A stretch of 6,779 nt of DNA from Pseudanabaenales cyanobacterium (GCA_022360135.1 JAKSDM010001225.1:1-6779), one strand, 5' to 3'. Shown: positions 1 to 5,912, numbered from the stretch's first letter. A program made the numbers and translations. Notes: generated from the letters alone by a model not told the origin.

Positions 1-5
1 ATGAT

Positions 6-704
6 ATGTTATTCCGTCAATTGTTTGATCAAGAATCGAACACCTACACCTATCTGATTGCTGATTTGGATCTAAAGCAAGCACTGTTAGTTGATCCGGT
101 TTTAGAGCAGGTGGAGCGTGACCTCAAACTGCTACAAGAATTGAGTCTCAACCTGCATTACTGCCTGGAAACCCATATCCACGCTGATCACATTACTGGC
201 GCGGATAAACTGCGGGCGGCTACAGGCTGTCTAGGGATAGTTCCAGAACAGGCCCAAGCGAGTTGTGCTGATCGCCATATCAAAGATGGAGAAACGTTGC
301 AGTTGGGCGCGATTACCCTGGAGGCGATCGCCACGCCGGGCCACACCGACAGCCACATGAGCTATCGGGTAAACAATGATCGGGTGTTAACGGGCGACGC
401 TCTCTTTATTCGTGGTTGTGGCCGCACCGATTTCCAAAGCGGTGACGCCGGAACACTATACGATTCGGTTACGCAACGATTGTTTACCCTACCTGATGAC
501 ACCCTGGTCTATCCCGGCCATGACTATCGAGGCCAGACCGTTTCTAGCATCGGCGAAGAAAAACAGTGGAATTCTCGATTTGTGGGACGGGACCGCCAGA
601 ACTTCATCGAGTTTATGGATAATCTCAACTTGCCGGATCCCAAGAAGATGGTGGAAGCCGTTCCAGCGAATGAACTCTGTGGCAGAACTGTCGCATTGGC
701 TTAG
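6..704 (+). CDS. pdo: Persulfide dioxygenase (ETHE1-like MBL-fold protein)
   Basis: This is a complete 232-residue metallo-beta-lactamase-fold protein of the ETHE1/persulfide dioxygenase type. The family oxidises glutathione persulfide to sulfite and glutathione with O2, using one mononuclear iron in the cytoplasm. Visible motifs are THIHADH (H57, H59, D61, H62), PGHTDSH (H113), TGDALFIRGCGRTDF (D131) and YPGHDY (H172). By analogy with ETHE1, H57, H113 and D131 should bind the iron. The GDALFIRGCGRTD stretch is typical of persulfide dioxygenases and distinguishes the protein from glyoxalase II. The length fits the short bacterial form without a rhodanese domain. The start is the ATG at 6; its ribosome-binding site would lie outside the window. 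A sulfide:quinone oxidoreductase about 5.6 kb away on the other strand supports a sulfide-oxidation role, since SQR makes the persulfide this enzyme uses. The exact substrate is inferred from the family. Confidence 0.93.
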   Translation: MLFRQLFDQESNTYTYLIADLDLKQALLVDPVLEQVERDLKLLQELSLNLHYCLETHIHADHITGADKLRAATGCLGIVPEQAQASCADRHIKDGETLQLGAITLEAIATPGHTDSHMSYRVNNDRVLTGDALFIRGCGRTDFQSGDAGTLYDSVTQRLFTLPDDTLVYPGHDYRGQTVSSIGEEKQWNSRFVGRDRQNFIEFMDNLNLPDPKKMVEAVPANELCGRTVALA

Positions 705-710
705 GGCAGT

Positions 711-735
711 CGGAGGCCGTAGCGCTCCCCCTCCG
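711..735 (+). terminator. GC-rich hairpin after the persulfide dioxygenase gene
   Basis: CGGAGG (711-716) and CCTCCG (730-735) form a perfect 6-bp inverted repeat around a 13-nt loop, starting 6 nt after the stop codon. No U-run follows (the RNA continues GAAAAUUACUG). It is therefore not a classical intrinsic terminator. It could be a weak terminator, an RNA-processing site or a 3'-end stabiliser between this gene and the next. Confidence 0.35.
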
Positions 736-776
736 AAAATTACTGTGTAGCGATACGACGCCACTTGTACTTAGCC

Positions 777-783
777 AAGGAGA
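777..783 (+). promoter_or_regulatory. Ribosome-binding site that fixes the start at 792
   Basis: AAGGAGA lies 8 nt before the ATG at 792. The reading frame is open further upstream to a TTG at 765, but that start would put this Shine-Dalgarno sequence inside the gene. The ATG at 792 is therefore preferred. A second in-frame ATG at 801 is less well placed. Confidence 0.75.
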
Positions 784-791
784 AACGTCAA

Positions 792-1259
792 ATGAAACGA
801 ATGAAACGAATTATTGCCATAATCGCCAGCGCTGTTCTGATCAGTTCTGTCGCGGCGCCAGCGAACTTAGCTCAGGAAAGCATGCCGCAACCTGATGGGG
901 TGGGTCAAAGTAGAGATTCTCGAGGATATCACCCTGCCAATCTGGAGACCATCAGTGGCGAAGTCCTGAGGGTAATCAAAACCTCTTCGAGGCGAGGTCA
1001 AGGCTATGGAATTCATCTGTTAGTCCAAACTGACGAAGAAACAGTTGAGGTTCATCTGGGTCCGGAGTGGTATCTCACAAACCAGAATTTCAGCATTGAA
1101 CCAGGGGATGTATTAGAAATCAAAGGCGCTAGAGTTCTTTATGAAGGGGCGCCAGCCATTATCACCACCGAAGTGACCAGGGAAGAAGAAGTTCTGACCC
1201 TCAGAGATGACAATGGTTTTCCCGCTTGGAGGGGAACAGGGATGGGGAGACAACTTTGA
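792..1259 (+). CDS. Small exported protein with a predicted OB-like beta domain
   Basis: This is a 155-residue protein with a clear Sec signal peptide: basic MKRMKR, a hydrophobic stretch at residues 7-22, and likely cleavage near A22-A27. The mature part is short, with alternating beta-type segments. Recognisable blocks are ISGEVLRV, VHLGPEWYL (about residues 87-95), the PGD turn (104-106) and LRDDNGFPAW (about 137-146). I associate this pattern with small periplasmic proteins of predicted OB fold that carry generic database names; no biochemical activity is assigned to them as far as I know. No cysteine or heme motif is present, so it is probably not a redox carrier itself. It lies between persulfide dioxygenase and the SulP transporter with 87-nt gaps on both sides, which suggests, without proving, cotranscription. 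A role in the periplasm or lumen is inferred from the signal peptide. Confidence 0.8.
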   Translation: MKRMKRIIAIIASAVLISSVAAPANLAQESMPQPDGVGQSRDSRGYHPANLETISGEVLRVIKTSSRRGQGYGIHLLVQTDEETVEVHLGPEWYLTNQNFSIEPGDVLEIKGARVLYEGAPAIITTEVTREEEVLTLRDDNGFPAWRGTGMGRQL

Positions 1260-1346
1260 TATTGGCTTTGGTCGACTTCACTGCTTTAATCAGAGGAATG
1301 GCGGCCTCTTTGAGGAATTCGATTAAGTTCTGAGGATTCTGAGTAT

Positions 1347-3113
1347 ATGACGACCAAGCCTCCAGGAATCAGAGCTCCCGGCCAAGGCAGAACGGTTCGC
1401 TGGAGTCGTTACTTACCATTTCTAGATTGGCTGCTTCATTACCATTCTCAAGACTTAGTGGGCGATTTGATGGCTGGGGTGATTGTCGCCATTATGCTGG
1501 CGCCTCAGGGTATGGCCTATGCTCTCCTGGCTGGGCTTCCGGCTCAAGTGGGGCTCTACGCCAGTATTTTTCCCCTGGTTCTTTACGCTTTATTGGGTAC
1601 TAGTCGGGTACTGGCGGTGGGGCCTGTGGCAATGGTCTCTCTGTTGGTGGCGACAGGCGTTGGCCGGTTGGCCCAGCCAAACACGCCAGAATACTTGATT
1701 TTAGCCCTTGCTTTAGCCTTACTGGTCGGCATAATCCAAACGATGATGGGGCTGGTTCGGTTGGGCTTTCTGGTTAACTTCCTGAGTCACGCCGTGATCT
1801 CCGGCTTTACCAGTGCGGCGGCTCTTGTGATTGGGGTTAGCCAGCTCAAGCATTTACTGGGGATCAAGATTCCTCGGACGGAGTCTTTTTTTGAATTGCT
1901 GTACGCGATCGCTCAACAACTCTCTGCAACCAACTTAGTCACGCTAGGTATCGGGCTAAGCGGTATTACAATTCTGTTCTATTTCAACCAGCGCCTTGGT
2001 CGTCTGCTTAGACGCCAGGAAGTCGCCTCCAGCCTGATAGTCCCCATTACCCGTAGCGGCCCTCTGCTGATTGTACTGGGAAGTACTCTATTAGTCTGGG
2101 GACTGGGATTAGCTCAGACTGCCGACGTCAAAATCGTTGGAGAGATTCCGGCTGGCTTGCCCCCTGTGACCTTGCCCGTCTTTAATTGGACACTCTGGCG
2201 ACAACTCATGCCCACTGCGCTAGTCATCAGCTTTGTGGGCTTTATGGAAAGCATTGCGGTGGCGAAATCCCTGGCCAGTAAACGACGCCAAAAAATTGAC
2301 GCCAATCAAGAGTTGATTGGGTTGGGTGTCGCCAATCTCGGTGCAGCGTTTACAGGCGGCTATCCAGTGACTGGCGGGTTCAGCCGCTCAGTGGTGAACT
2401 TCACTGCTGGCGCTAACACAGGTCTGGCTTCCATCATTACAGCGCTGCTCATCGCCCTAACAGGTATTTTTCTAACCCCTCTCTTTTATTTCCTGCCCCA
2501 AGCGGCTTTAGCCTCCATCATTATTGTGGCGGTTTCTAGTTTGGTGGATGTGGCTACCCTCAAACACCTGTGGCGTTACAACAAGACCGACGCCGCTTCA
2601 TTCCTGGTCACCTTCTTCGCAGTCTTGGCGGTAGGCATCGAAATGGGGATTGTGGTGGGGATTGTGACTGCCCTGGTCTTCTATCTATGGCGCACCAGTC
2701 GGCCCCACATTGCTGTGGTAGGAAGAGTCGGAGACAGCGAGCACTTCCGCAATGTGTTAAGGCATCAAGTCGAAACCTATCCCCATGTCATGGCGATTCG
2801 AATGGATGAAAGCCTCTACTTTGCTAATGCCAAGTATCTGGAAGACTACATACTTGGCGCTGTGGCGGACCATCCTGATGTTAGCCGCCTGGTGATTATT
2901 TGCAGCGCCATTAATAGCATTGACGCTAGCGCCCTGGAGACTCTGGAAAGCTTAATCGATGAATTGAAAGATTCTGGGGTCACACTTTATCTGGCTGAAG
3001 TAAAAGGCCCTATAATGGACCGACTTAGAAAAGTAGGGTTTGTGAAGAAACTTGGAGAAAATCGCATTTTCCTAAGTACTCATCAAGCCATGCTTGCTAT
3101 AAGCGGCCAGTGA
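1347..3113 (+). CDS. SulP-family anion transporter with STAS domain
   Basis: This 588-residue inner-membrane protein has about 11-14 hydrophobic segments in residues 30-460 and a cytoplasmic STAS domain at about 470-580. The N-terminal part carries the SulP hallmark, GDLMAGVIVAIMLAPQGMAYA followed by GLPAQVGLYASIFP and GTSRVLAVGPVAM. The STAS part shows the DASALETL motif (D526, A527, S528), matching the phospho-acceptor loop of anti-sigma-antagonist folds. SulP proteins carry sulfate, bicarbonate or other anions. The cyanobacterial bicarbonate carrier BicA belongs here too, and sequence reading alone cannot decide the substrate. Sulfate or sulfite is favoured because the gene follows a persulfide dioxygenase, which produces sulfite. 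The ATG at 1347 has only a weak ribosome-binding site (TGAGGA, 1331-1336). The gene ends convergently with the PadR gene, 154 bp away. Confidence 0.93.
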   Translation: MTTKPPGIRAPGQGRTVRWSRYLPFLDWLLHYHSQDLVGDLMAGVIVAIMLAPQGMAYALLAGLPAQVGLYASIFPLVLYALLGTSRVLAVGPVAMVSLLVATGVGRLAQPNTPEYLILALALALLVGIIQTMMGLVRLGFLVNFLSHAVISGFTSAAALVIGVSQLKHLLGIKIPRTESFFELLYAIAQQLSATNLVTLGIGLSGITILFYFNQRLGRLLRRQEVASSLIVPITRSGPLLIVLGSTLLVWGLGLAQTADVKIVGEIPAGLPPVTLPVFNWTLWRQLMPTALVISFVGFMESIAVAKSLASKRRQKIDANQELIGLGVANLGAAFTGGYPVTGGFSRSVVNFTAGANTGLASIITALLIALTGIFLTPLFYFLPQAALASIIIVAVSSLVDVATLKHLWRYNKTDAASFLVTFFAVLAVGIEMGIVVGIVTALVFYLWRTSRPHIAVVGRVGDSEHFRNVLRHQVETYPHVMAIRMDESLYFANAKYLEDYILGAVADHPDVSRLVIICSAINSIDASALETLESLIDELKDSGVTLYLAEVKGPIMDRLRKVGFVKKLGENRIFLSTHQAMLAISGQ

Positions 3114-3139
3114 TTAGCAGGTCCAAAACATTCAGCATC

Positions 3140-3166
3140 CAATTTGCCCAATTTGCCCAATTTGCT
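3140..3166. repeat. Three tandem copies of a 9-bp unit
   Basis: The unit CAATTTGCC occurs at 3140-3148 and 3149-3157, and once more at 3158-3166 with a final T instead of C. It lies 26 bp beyond the SulP stop in the gap between convergent genes. Short tandem repeats are common between genes in filamentous cyanobacteria, usually with 7-bp units; this unit is 9 bp. The last copy overlaps a small inverted repeat (GCTAT 3164-3168, ATAGC 3175-3179). Confidence 0.85.
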
Positions 3167-3250
3167 ATGTAAAAATAGCGTCGAAACGATTCAAGGATTT
3201 TTGGATGAATGGGTTGTATGTAGGCTGTGTTCTCCACCAAAATGATAGTT

Positions 3251-3263
3251 GGCAATAGTTGCC
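3251..3263. terminator. Weak hairpin in the convergent intergenic region
   Basis: GGCAA-TAG-TTGCC forms a 5-bp stem with a 3-nt loop, 4 nt beyond the stop codon of the leftward PadR gene. Read leftward, a short T stretch appears only about 10 nt later. It could help end transcription of the PadR gene, but the stem is short. No better terminator is visible in the 154-bp gap at 3114-3267. Confidence 0.25.
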
Positions 3264-3267
3264 CTGC

Positions 3268-3795
3268 TTATTGAATGAGTTCGTCGATTTCAGCTTGAGC
3301 TTTCGTAATAATCTTTTCTACTTCAAAGACTGTCGCTGCGTCGTGGGTTTTGCACAGCGTCTTCTTGATCGATTTCATCAACTGCCTCATCGGCTTTGCC
3401 AGCGTGATCATCGTCGGGTCGTTAATAAATCCCCATTGTCCCCACTCGTTAGCACGCGCCCATAGCGCCTCAGTATCGTCTTTCCGGGCAGCAACTTCTT
3501 CCTCTCCTTGTGGGGTCAAACGGCATACTTTCTTACCTCCTTCTTTTTCCGAAACAAGCAATCCCTCATCTTCAAGCTGCTGAAGGGTTGGATAGATTGC
3601 CCCGGCACTGGCCTTGTAGGTCCCGTCTAAGCGCTCTTCCAGTCGATTCATGAGTTCATATCCATGCATTGGCTCTTCCGACAATAGTGACAGAATGGCT
3701 AAGCGAAGTTCACCTTGGCCAAAGAAGCGGCGACCTGTGTTCCAAGGACCCCAAGGGCCACGATGATGTCCATGTCGATGTCGATGAAATACCAT
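3268..3795 (-). CDS. YqjI-like PadR-family transcriptional regulator, His-rich N-terminus
   Basis: This is a 175-residue DNA-binding regulator. Residues 1-20 are histidine-rich (H4, H6, H8, H10, H11), followed by RRFFGQGELRLAIL and a PadR winged helix at about 28-105, with HGYELM, GAIYPTLQQLEDEGL and EGGKKVCRLTPQG. This order closely matches Escherichia coli YqjI, a nickel- and iron-responsive PadR repressor whose His/Cys-rich N-terminus binds metal. Here the tail has histidines but no cysteines; C91 and C148 lie elsewhere. The C-terminal part (about 107-175) is helical and probably dimerises. The start is well supported: AGGAGGAGAA sits directly before the ATG. The gene has its own promoter, with a palindrome between and over the -35/-10 elements, consistent with autoregulation. 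Metal sensing is inferred from YqjI, and its target genes are not evident; the convergent SulP gene is its nearest neighbour. Confidence 0.9.
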   Translation of the reverse strand: MVFHRHRHGHHRGPWGPWNTGRRFFGQGELRLAILSLLSEEPMHGYELMNRLEERLDGTYKASAGAIYPTLQQLEDEGLLVSEKEGGKKVCRLTPQGEEEVAARKDDTEALWARANEWGQWGFINDPTMITLAKPMRQLMKSIKKTLCKTHDAATVFEVEKIITKAQAEIDELIQ

Positions 3796-3805
3796 TTCTC
3801 CTCCT

Positions 3806-3824
3806 AACCCTGATCTTGAGGGTT
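3806..3824 (-). promoter_or_regulatory. Hairpin abutting the PadR ribosome-binding site
   Basis: In the transcript, AACCCT and AGGGTT (6 bp, perfect) flank the 7-nt loop CAAGATC, and AGGAGG follows immediately. The stem therefore ends exactly where the Shine-Dalgarno sequence begins. It may influence translation or mRNA stability, or it may be chance. Confidence 0.4.
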
Positions 3825-3855
3825 GACATTTAATAATATCTATTGACTTACTAAA

Positions 3856-3884
3856 ATTATATCTTACGATATATTAGACGACAA
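3856..3884 (-). promoter_or_regulatory. Sigma-70-type promoter of the PadR gene
   Basis: Read leftward, TTGTCG (3879-3884) and a perfect TATAAT (3856-3861) are separated by exactly 17 bp. Transcription should start near 3849, giving a 5' leader of about 54 nt before the ATG at 3795. The region is strongly AT-rich compared with its surroundings. The presence of a separate promoter suggests the PadR gene is not simply the tail of the upstream gene cluster. Confidence 0.7.
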
Positions 3885-4081
3885 CTCAGATTCGAGATCA
3901 CGCCAATTTCTTCAGGCCATTTCAGTTGAAATGGAGAGCTTTGGGCGTTACGGGTCAAGGCGCCCGTTTTGAGGTATTGAATCAGGCGATCGCAATCTTT
4001 TGGACTCAGCAGATGGGCATAAGGGTTGCTGACCATCTTCCGCACAATTTTCATACCTGTAGTCAGCAACACCGAGCCCAC
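3857..4081 (-). CDS. Possible small hypothetical protein or gene remnant
   Basis: This is a 74-codon open frame starting at a GTG, 26 nt after the radical SAM gene stop. In-frame ATGs at 4054 and 4036 give 65 or 59 residues. I do not recognise it. In its favour, codon choice resembles the neighbours (many CTG, GCC, GGC), the stretch SPKDCDRLIQYLKTGALTRN looks protein-like, and a HIP1 site is read in frame. Against it, no start has a good ribosome-binding site. The frame also runs to a stop inside the -10 box of the PadR promoter, where the last dozen residues look arbitrary. It may be a real small gene or the remaining front part of a longer one. Confidence 0.35.
   Translation of the reverse strand: MGSVLLTTGMKIVRKMVSNPYAHLLSPKDCDRLIQYLKTGALTRNAQSSPFQLKWPEEIGVISNLSCRLIYRKI
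3858..3873. promoter_or_regulatory. Candidate PadR operator palindrome
   Basis: TATATC-TTAC-GATATA is a perfect 6-bp inverted repeat with a 4-bp spacer. It covers part of the -10 box and the adjoining spacer of the PadR promoter. A dimeric regulator bound here would block RNA polymerase, so autorepression by the PadR protein is the simplest reading. The binding itself is inferred. Confidence 0.55.
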
Positions 4082-4102
4082 TTGATAATGCTTGATAATG
4101 CT
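4081..4102. repeat. Direct 10-bp tandem duplication
   Basis: CTTGATAATG occurs twice in succession (4081-4090, 4091-4100), followed by CT. It fills nearly all of the gap between the radical SAM gene stop and the small ORF downstream. The perfect identity suggests a recent slippage duplication; a binding site for a regulator is less likely. Confidence 0.8.
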
Positions 4103-4107
4103 GGTTC

Positions 4108-4746
4108 TTAATGCTTCTCCGCTTCAGGCGAGAGGAACTGACTGCGGTAGCCTGTGAAAATGCGGCCGCCATCTTTGAGGACATGGACTTCAACCTGATC
4201 GCTGGCCCAGGTGATGCGGTCTTTAAACTCAGGGTTAAAAATATGAACTCGCTGATTGCGCGAAGAAACTGGGGAATCTGGAGAATTCACCGCCAGGGAT
4301 TCCACATAAGGCCCATCAATCAAAATATCTAGCTGATCGAGCAATGCCTGCGCGCCGGTCGGCGCATACTCGGACTGCAGCTGCTCTAGGGTAAATCCGG
4401 TAAACGACATCACATTCAATCCCTGTGCTTTAACCTTATGGGCCAGCTCTGCAAGCGCAGGCGCCTGCCAGAAGGGCTCCCCACCCGAAAAGGTGACGCC
4501 TTCATTGTGAGGATTGCTCAGAATTTTCTGGGTCAGGGTGTCAATTGCAATCAACTGATTAATGTCAAACGACCAAGAGTCAGGATTAAAACAACCGAGA
4601 CATTCTCGGCGACATCCCTGAACCCAAACTACGGCGCGACAGCCAGGCCCATTCACCTCTGATCTGTCCACATATCCCATGATGTTGAGATAACCTGGAG
4701 GAATCTCCAGAAGCTGAAACGATGGGTTTATTTTTGGATTTGTCAT
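4108..4746 (-). CDS. nrdG: NrdG-like radical SAM activating enzyme
   Basis: This 212-residue protein resembles the activase of anaerobic (class III) ribonucleotide reductase. Such enzymes use a [4Fe-4S] cluster and S-adenosylmethionine to install a glycyl radical on a partner enzyme, in the cytoplasm and without oxygen. The cluster motif is CRRECLGC (C45, C49, C52; CX3CX2C), preceded by GPGCRAVVWVQG and followed by the SAM-binding FSGGEP (G88, G89, E90). It is longer than E. coli NrdG (154 residues), with an extra C-terminal region after about residue 150. The frame extends to a GTG at 4779, but the ATG at 4746 is preferred. It follows GAGGAGA and overlaps the preceding gene's stop as ATGA, a translational-coupling arrangement. 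No NrdD-like glycyl radical enzyme is visible here, so its partner is unknown and the symbol is only family-based. Confidence 0.88.
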   Translation of the reverse strand: MTNPKINPSFQLLEIPPGYLNIMGYVDRSEVNGPGCRAVVWVQGCRRECLGCFNPDSWSFDINQLIAIDTLTQKILSNPHNEGVTFSGGEPFWQAPALAELAHKVKAQGLNVMSFTGFTLEQLQSEYAPTGAQALLDQLDILIDGPYVESLAVNSPDSPVSSRNQRVHIFNPEFKDRITWASDQVEVHVLKDGGRIFTGYRSQFLSPEAEKH

Positions 4747-5291
4747 TTTGTCTCCTCGTAGGCGGCAAGGGTTCGCCACTCCTCAATTAACGTGGGTGAG
4801 ATTGGCAGCATGACACTTGCTGTGTCAGTTGTTGGCAGCGTTAATCGGAGGGGAATCTCAGATTGTAACTGCGACAGCACAGGCTGGAGATCATACTGAC
4901 CCACATTGGGTTCAGGAGAGGTTGCATCGGTGAAAATTTGGCTGGAAGCATCGGTAGCAGTTAGGGACTGTCCGAGTGAGTTCGTTAATGTCAGAGACCG
5001 TGAGCGGTCTATGTCTGCTGTACCGGGAAAGCCGACTAATCGGAGGTAAAGGCTGGCGCTGTGATCAGAACGAACTCTTTTGAACGCGATCGCCTGCCAG
5101 GAATTGCCATGTTGGTCTTGTACAGTTTGCCGAGACTGATAAACGATCTGTCCTGGCGCCTCTTCTAGCCGTCTAATGGCGGCGGCGGCCGGAGAAACCG
5201 TGAGTATCCCCAGTCCTGAGAATACCAGAAGCGCCAGGATGCCCAGTGATACAACCCTAGAGAAAACTCGTCGCAGATAACGTCTCATCAT
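4743..5291 (-). CDS. Exported protein, probably DUF3122 family
   Basis: This 182-residue protein has a long N-terminal signal sequence: arginine-rich MMRRYLRRVFSR, a hydrophobic stretch at about 15-32, and PAAAA at about 34-38 as the likely cleavage site. The mature part begins IRRLEEAPGQIVYQSRQT and continues with HGNSWQAIAFKRV, LYLRLVGFPG and EPNVGQYDLQPVL. I recognise this as the cyanobacterial DUF3122 pattern, from memory. No function is known for it, and there are no cysteines in the mature protein, so no heme or cluster site. AGGAGG overlaps the stop codon of the upstream heme-protein gene; its spacing is 4 nt to the first ATG and 7 nt to the second (5288), so the second Met may be the true start. 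Tight packing suggests it acts with the heme protein outside the cytoplasm. Confidence 0.85.
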   Translation of the reverse strand: MMRRYLRRVFSRVVSLGILALLVFSGLGILTVSPAAAAIRRLEEAPGQIVYQSRQTVQDQHGNSWQAIAFKRVRSDHSASLYLRLVGFPGTADIDRSRSLTLTNSLGQSLTATDASSQIFTDATSPEPNVGQYDLQPVLSQLQSEIPLRLTLPTTDTASVMLPISPTLIEEWRTLAAYEETK

Positions 5292-5299
5292 TTCTCCTC

Positions 5300-5908
5300 C
5301 TACTGGCGGTTGGCGGCTTCCTGTAAAGCGGCTTGTACATCGGGGATAAACACAGTATACATGCCTCGCAAATCCCCGACCTTGAAGTTGTAGGCCAAGT
5401 CTTGAGGATAGTTTTCTTTGACGAATTGGGGGCGAGAATCCCTGGCTCCATGGCAGGCAAGACAGCTGGCCTCCACATTGATGCGGCGATAGTACCGGAC
5501 GCCATTTTGGCGATTGAGCGTTTCTCGCTGCCAGAGGCCAATTAACGCTGGGTTTTGCTCAAACCTGGCGAGGACCCCTTTGGATTGCGGGGTATCGGGA
5601 GCATGAGCAGGATTACGATACTGGTTAGAAATTTGTTTGACCTGCCAACCATTTTCTTGACTCAGCTGTTTCGCCTTCATGCCCACGGGTTTACACACTT
5701 CTTTCATAGTTTGGCTTGTGGGTTCCTCAGCGGCGCCTTCTAGAGTTGAAGCCAACCCGGAACGCAACGCATCTAAATATTCAATTTCTTGAACTGCCTT
5801 GGCCAGTTGGGTTGGTTCAGTTTGAGCGTTAGCAATGGAGGAATTCCAGAGGAACAACCCCGAGATCATGGCGGCTCCAATAAGAACTTGATACAAGGAT
5901 TTCAACAT
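5300..5908 (-). CDS. Periplasmic c-type heme protein, Tll0287-like (DUF3365)
   Basis: This 202-residue protein has a signal peptide (hydrophobic at about 7-21, ANA-Q cleavage after residue 28) and a single heme c motif, CLACH (C149, C152, H153). The mature part matches the DUF3365/Tll0287-like pattern: EVCKPVGMKAKQL, YRNPAHAPD, FEQNP, YYRRINVEASCLACHG and FKVGDLRGMYTVFIP. Tll0287 of Thermosynechococcus has a PAS-like fold. As I recall, its heme is bound by a His and a Cys ligand rather than by two nitrogen ligands. C72 here (about residue 44 of the mature protein) is the obvious equivalent cysteine. Such a heme could sense redox state, sulfide or NO, or carry electrons. It starts 4 nt after the ArsR stop with GGAG 12 nt upstream, and 8 nt separate it from the next gene. 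The sensor role is inferred. Confidence 0.92.
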   Translation of the reverse strand: MLKSLYQVLIGAAMISGLFLWNSSIANAQTEPTQLAKAVQEIEYLDALRSGLASTLEGAAEEPTSQTMKEVCKPVGMKAKQLSQENGWQVKQISNQYRNPAHAPDTPQSKGVLARFEQNPALIGLWQRETLNRQNGVRYYRRINVEASCLACHGARDSRPQFVKENYPQDLAYNFKVGDLRGMYTVFIPDVQAALQEAANRQ

Positions 5909-5912
5909 CGGT

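Noticed and set aside
489..764. A 91-codon leftward frame opposite the end of the persulfide dioxygenase gene.
   Set aside because: It is antisense to a well-supported gene, has no recognisable motif, and looks like a shadow frame.
1204..1368. A 55-codon leftward open frame across the gap before SulP, with a protein-like stretch (NLIEFLKEAAIPLIKAV).
   Set aside because: It has no ATG and no ribosome-binding site, overlaps both flanking genes, and matches no family I recognise. It could be a remnant but cannot be supported.
3823..3847. Two TTGAC words on the + strand that could be -35 boxes of a rightward promoter.
   Set aside because: No acceptable -10 box lies at 16-18 bp from either, and no rightward gene follows.
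3926..4111. A 61-codon rightward frame upstream of the PadR promoter, which could suggest a divergent gene.
   Set aside because: No ribosome-binding site or convincing rightward promoter was found, and the opposite strand has better coding character.
3948..4193. An 81-codon leftward frame overlapping the end of the radical SAM gene.
   Set aside because: Its composition is Ser/Arg/Gln-rich and low in conserved features, and it overlaps the radical SAM gene in another frame.
4777..4779. A GTG start giving the radical SAM protein 11 more residues.
   Set aside because: The ATG at 4746 has a strong ribosome-binding site and an ATGA overlap, and the extra residues look non-native.
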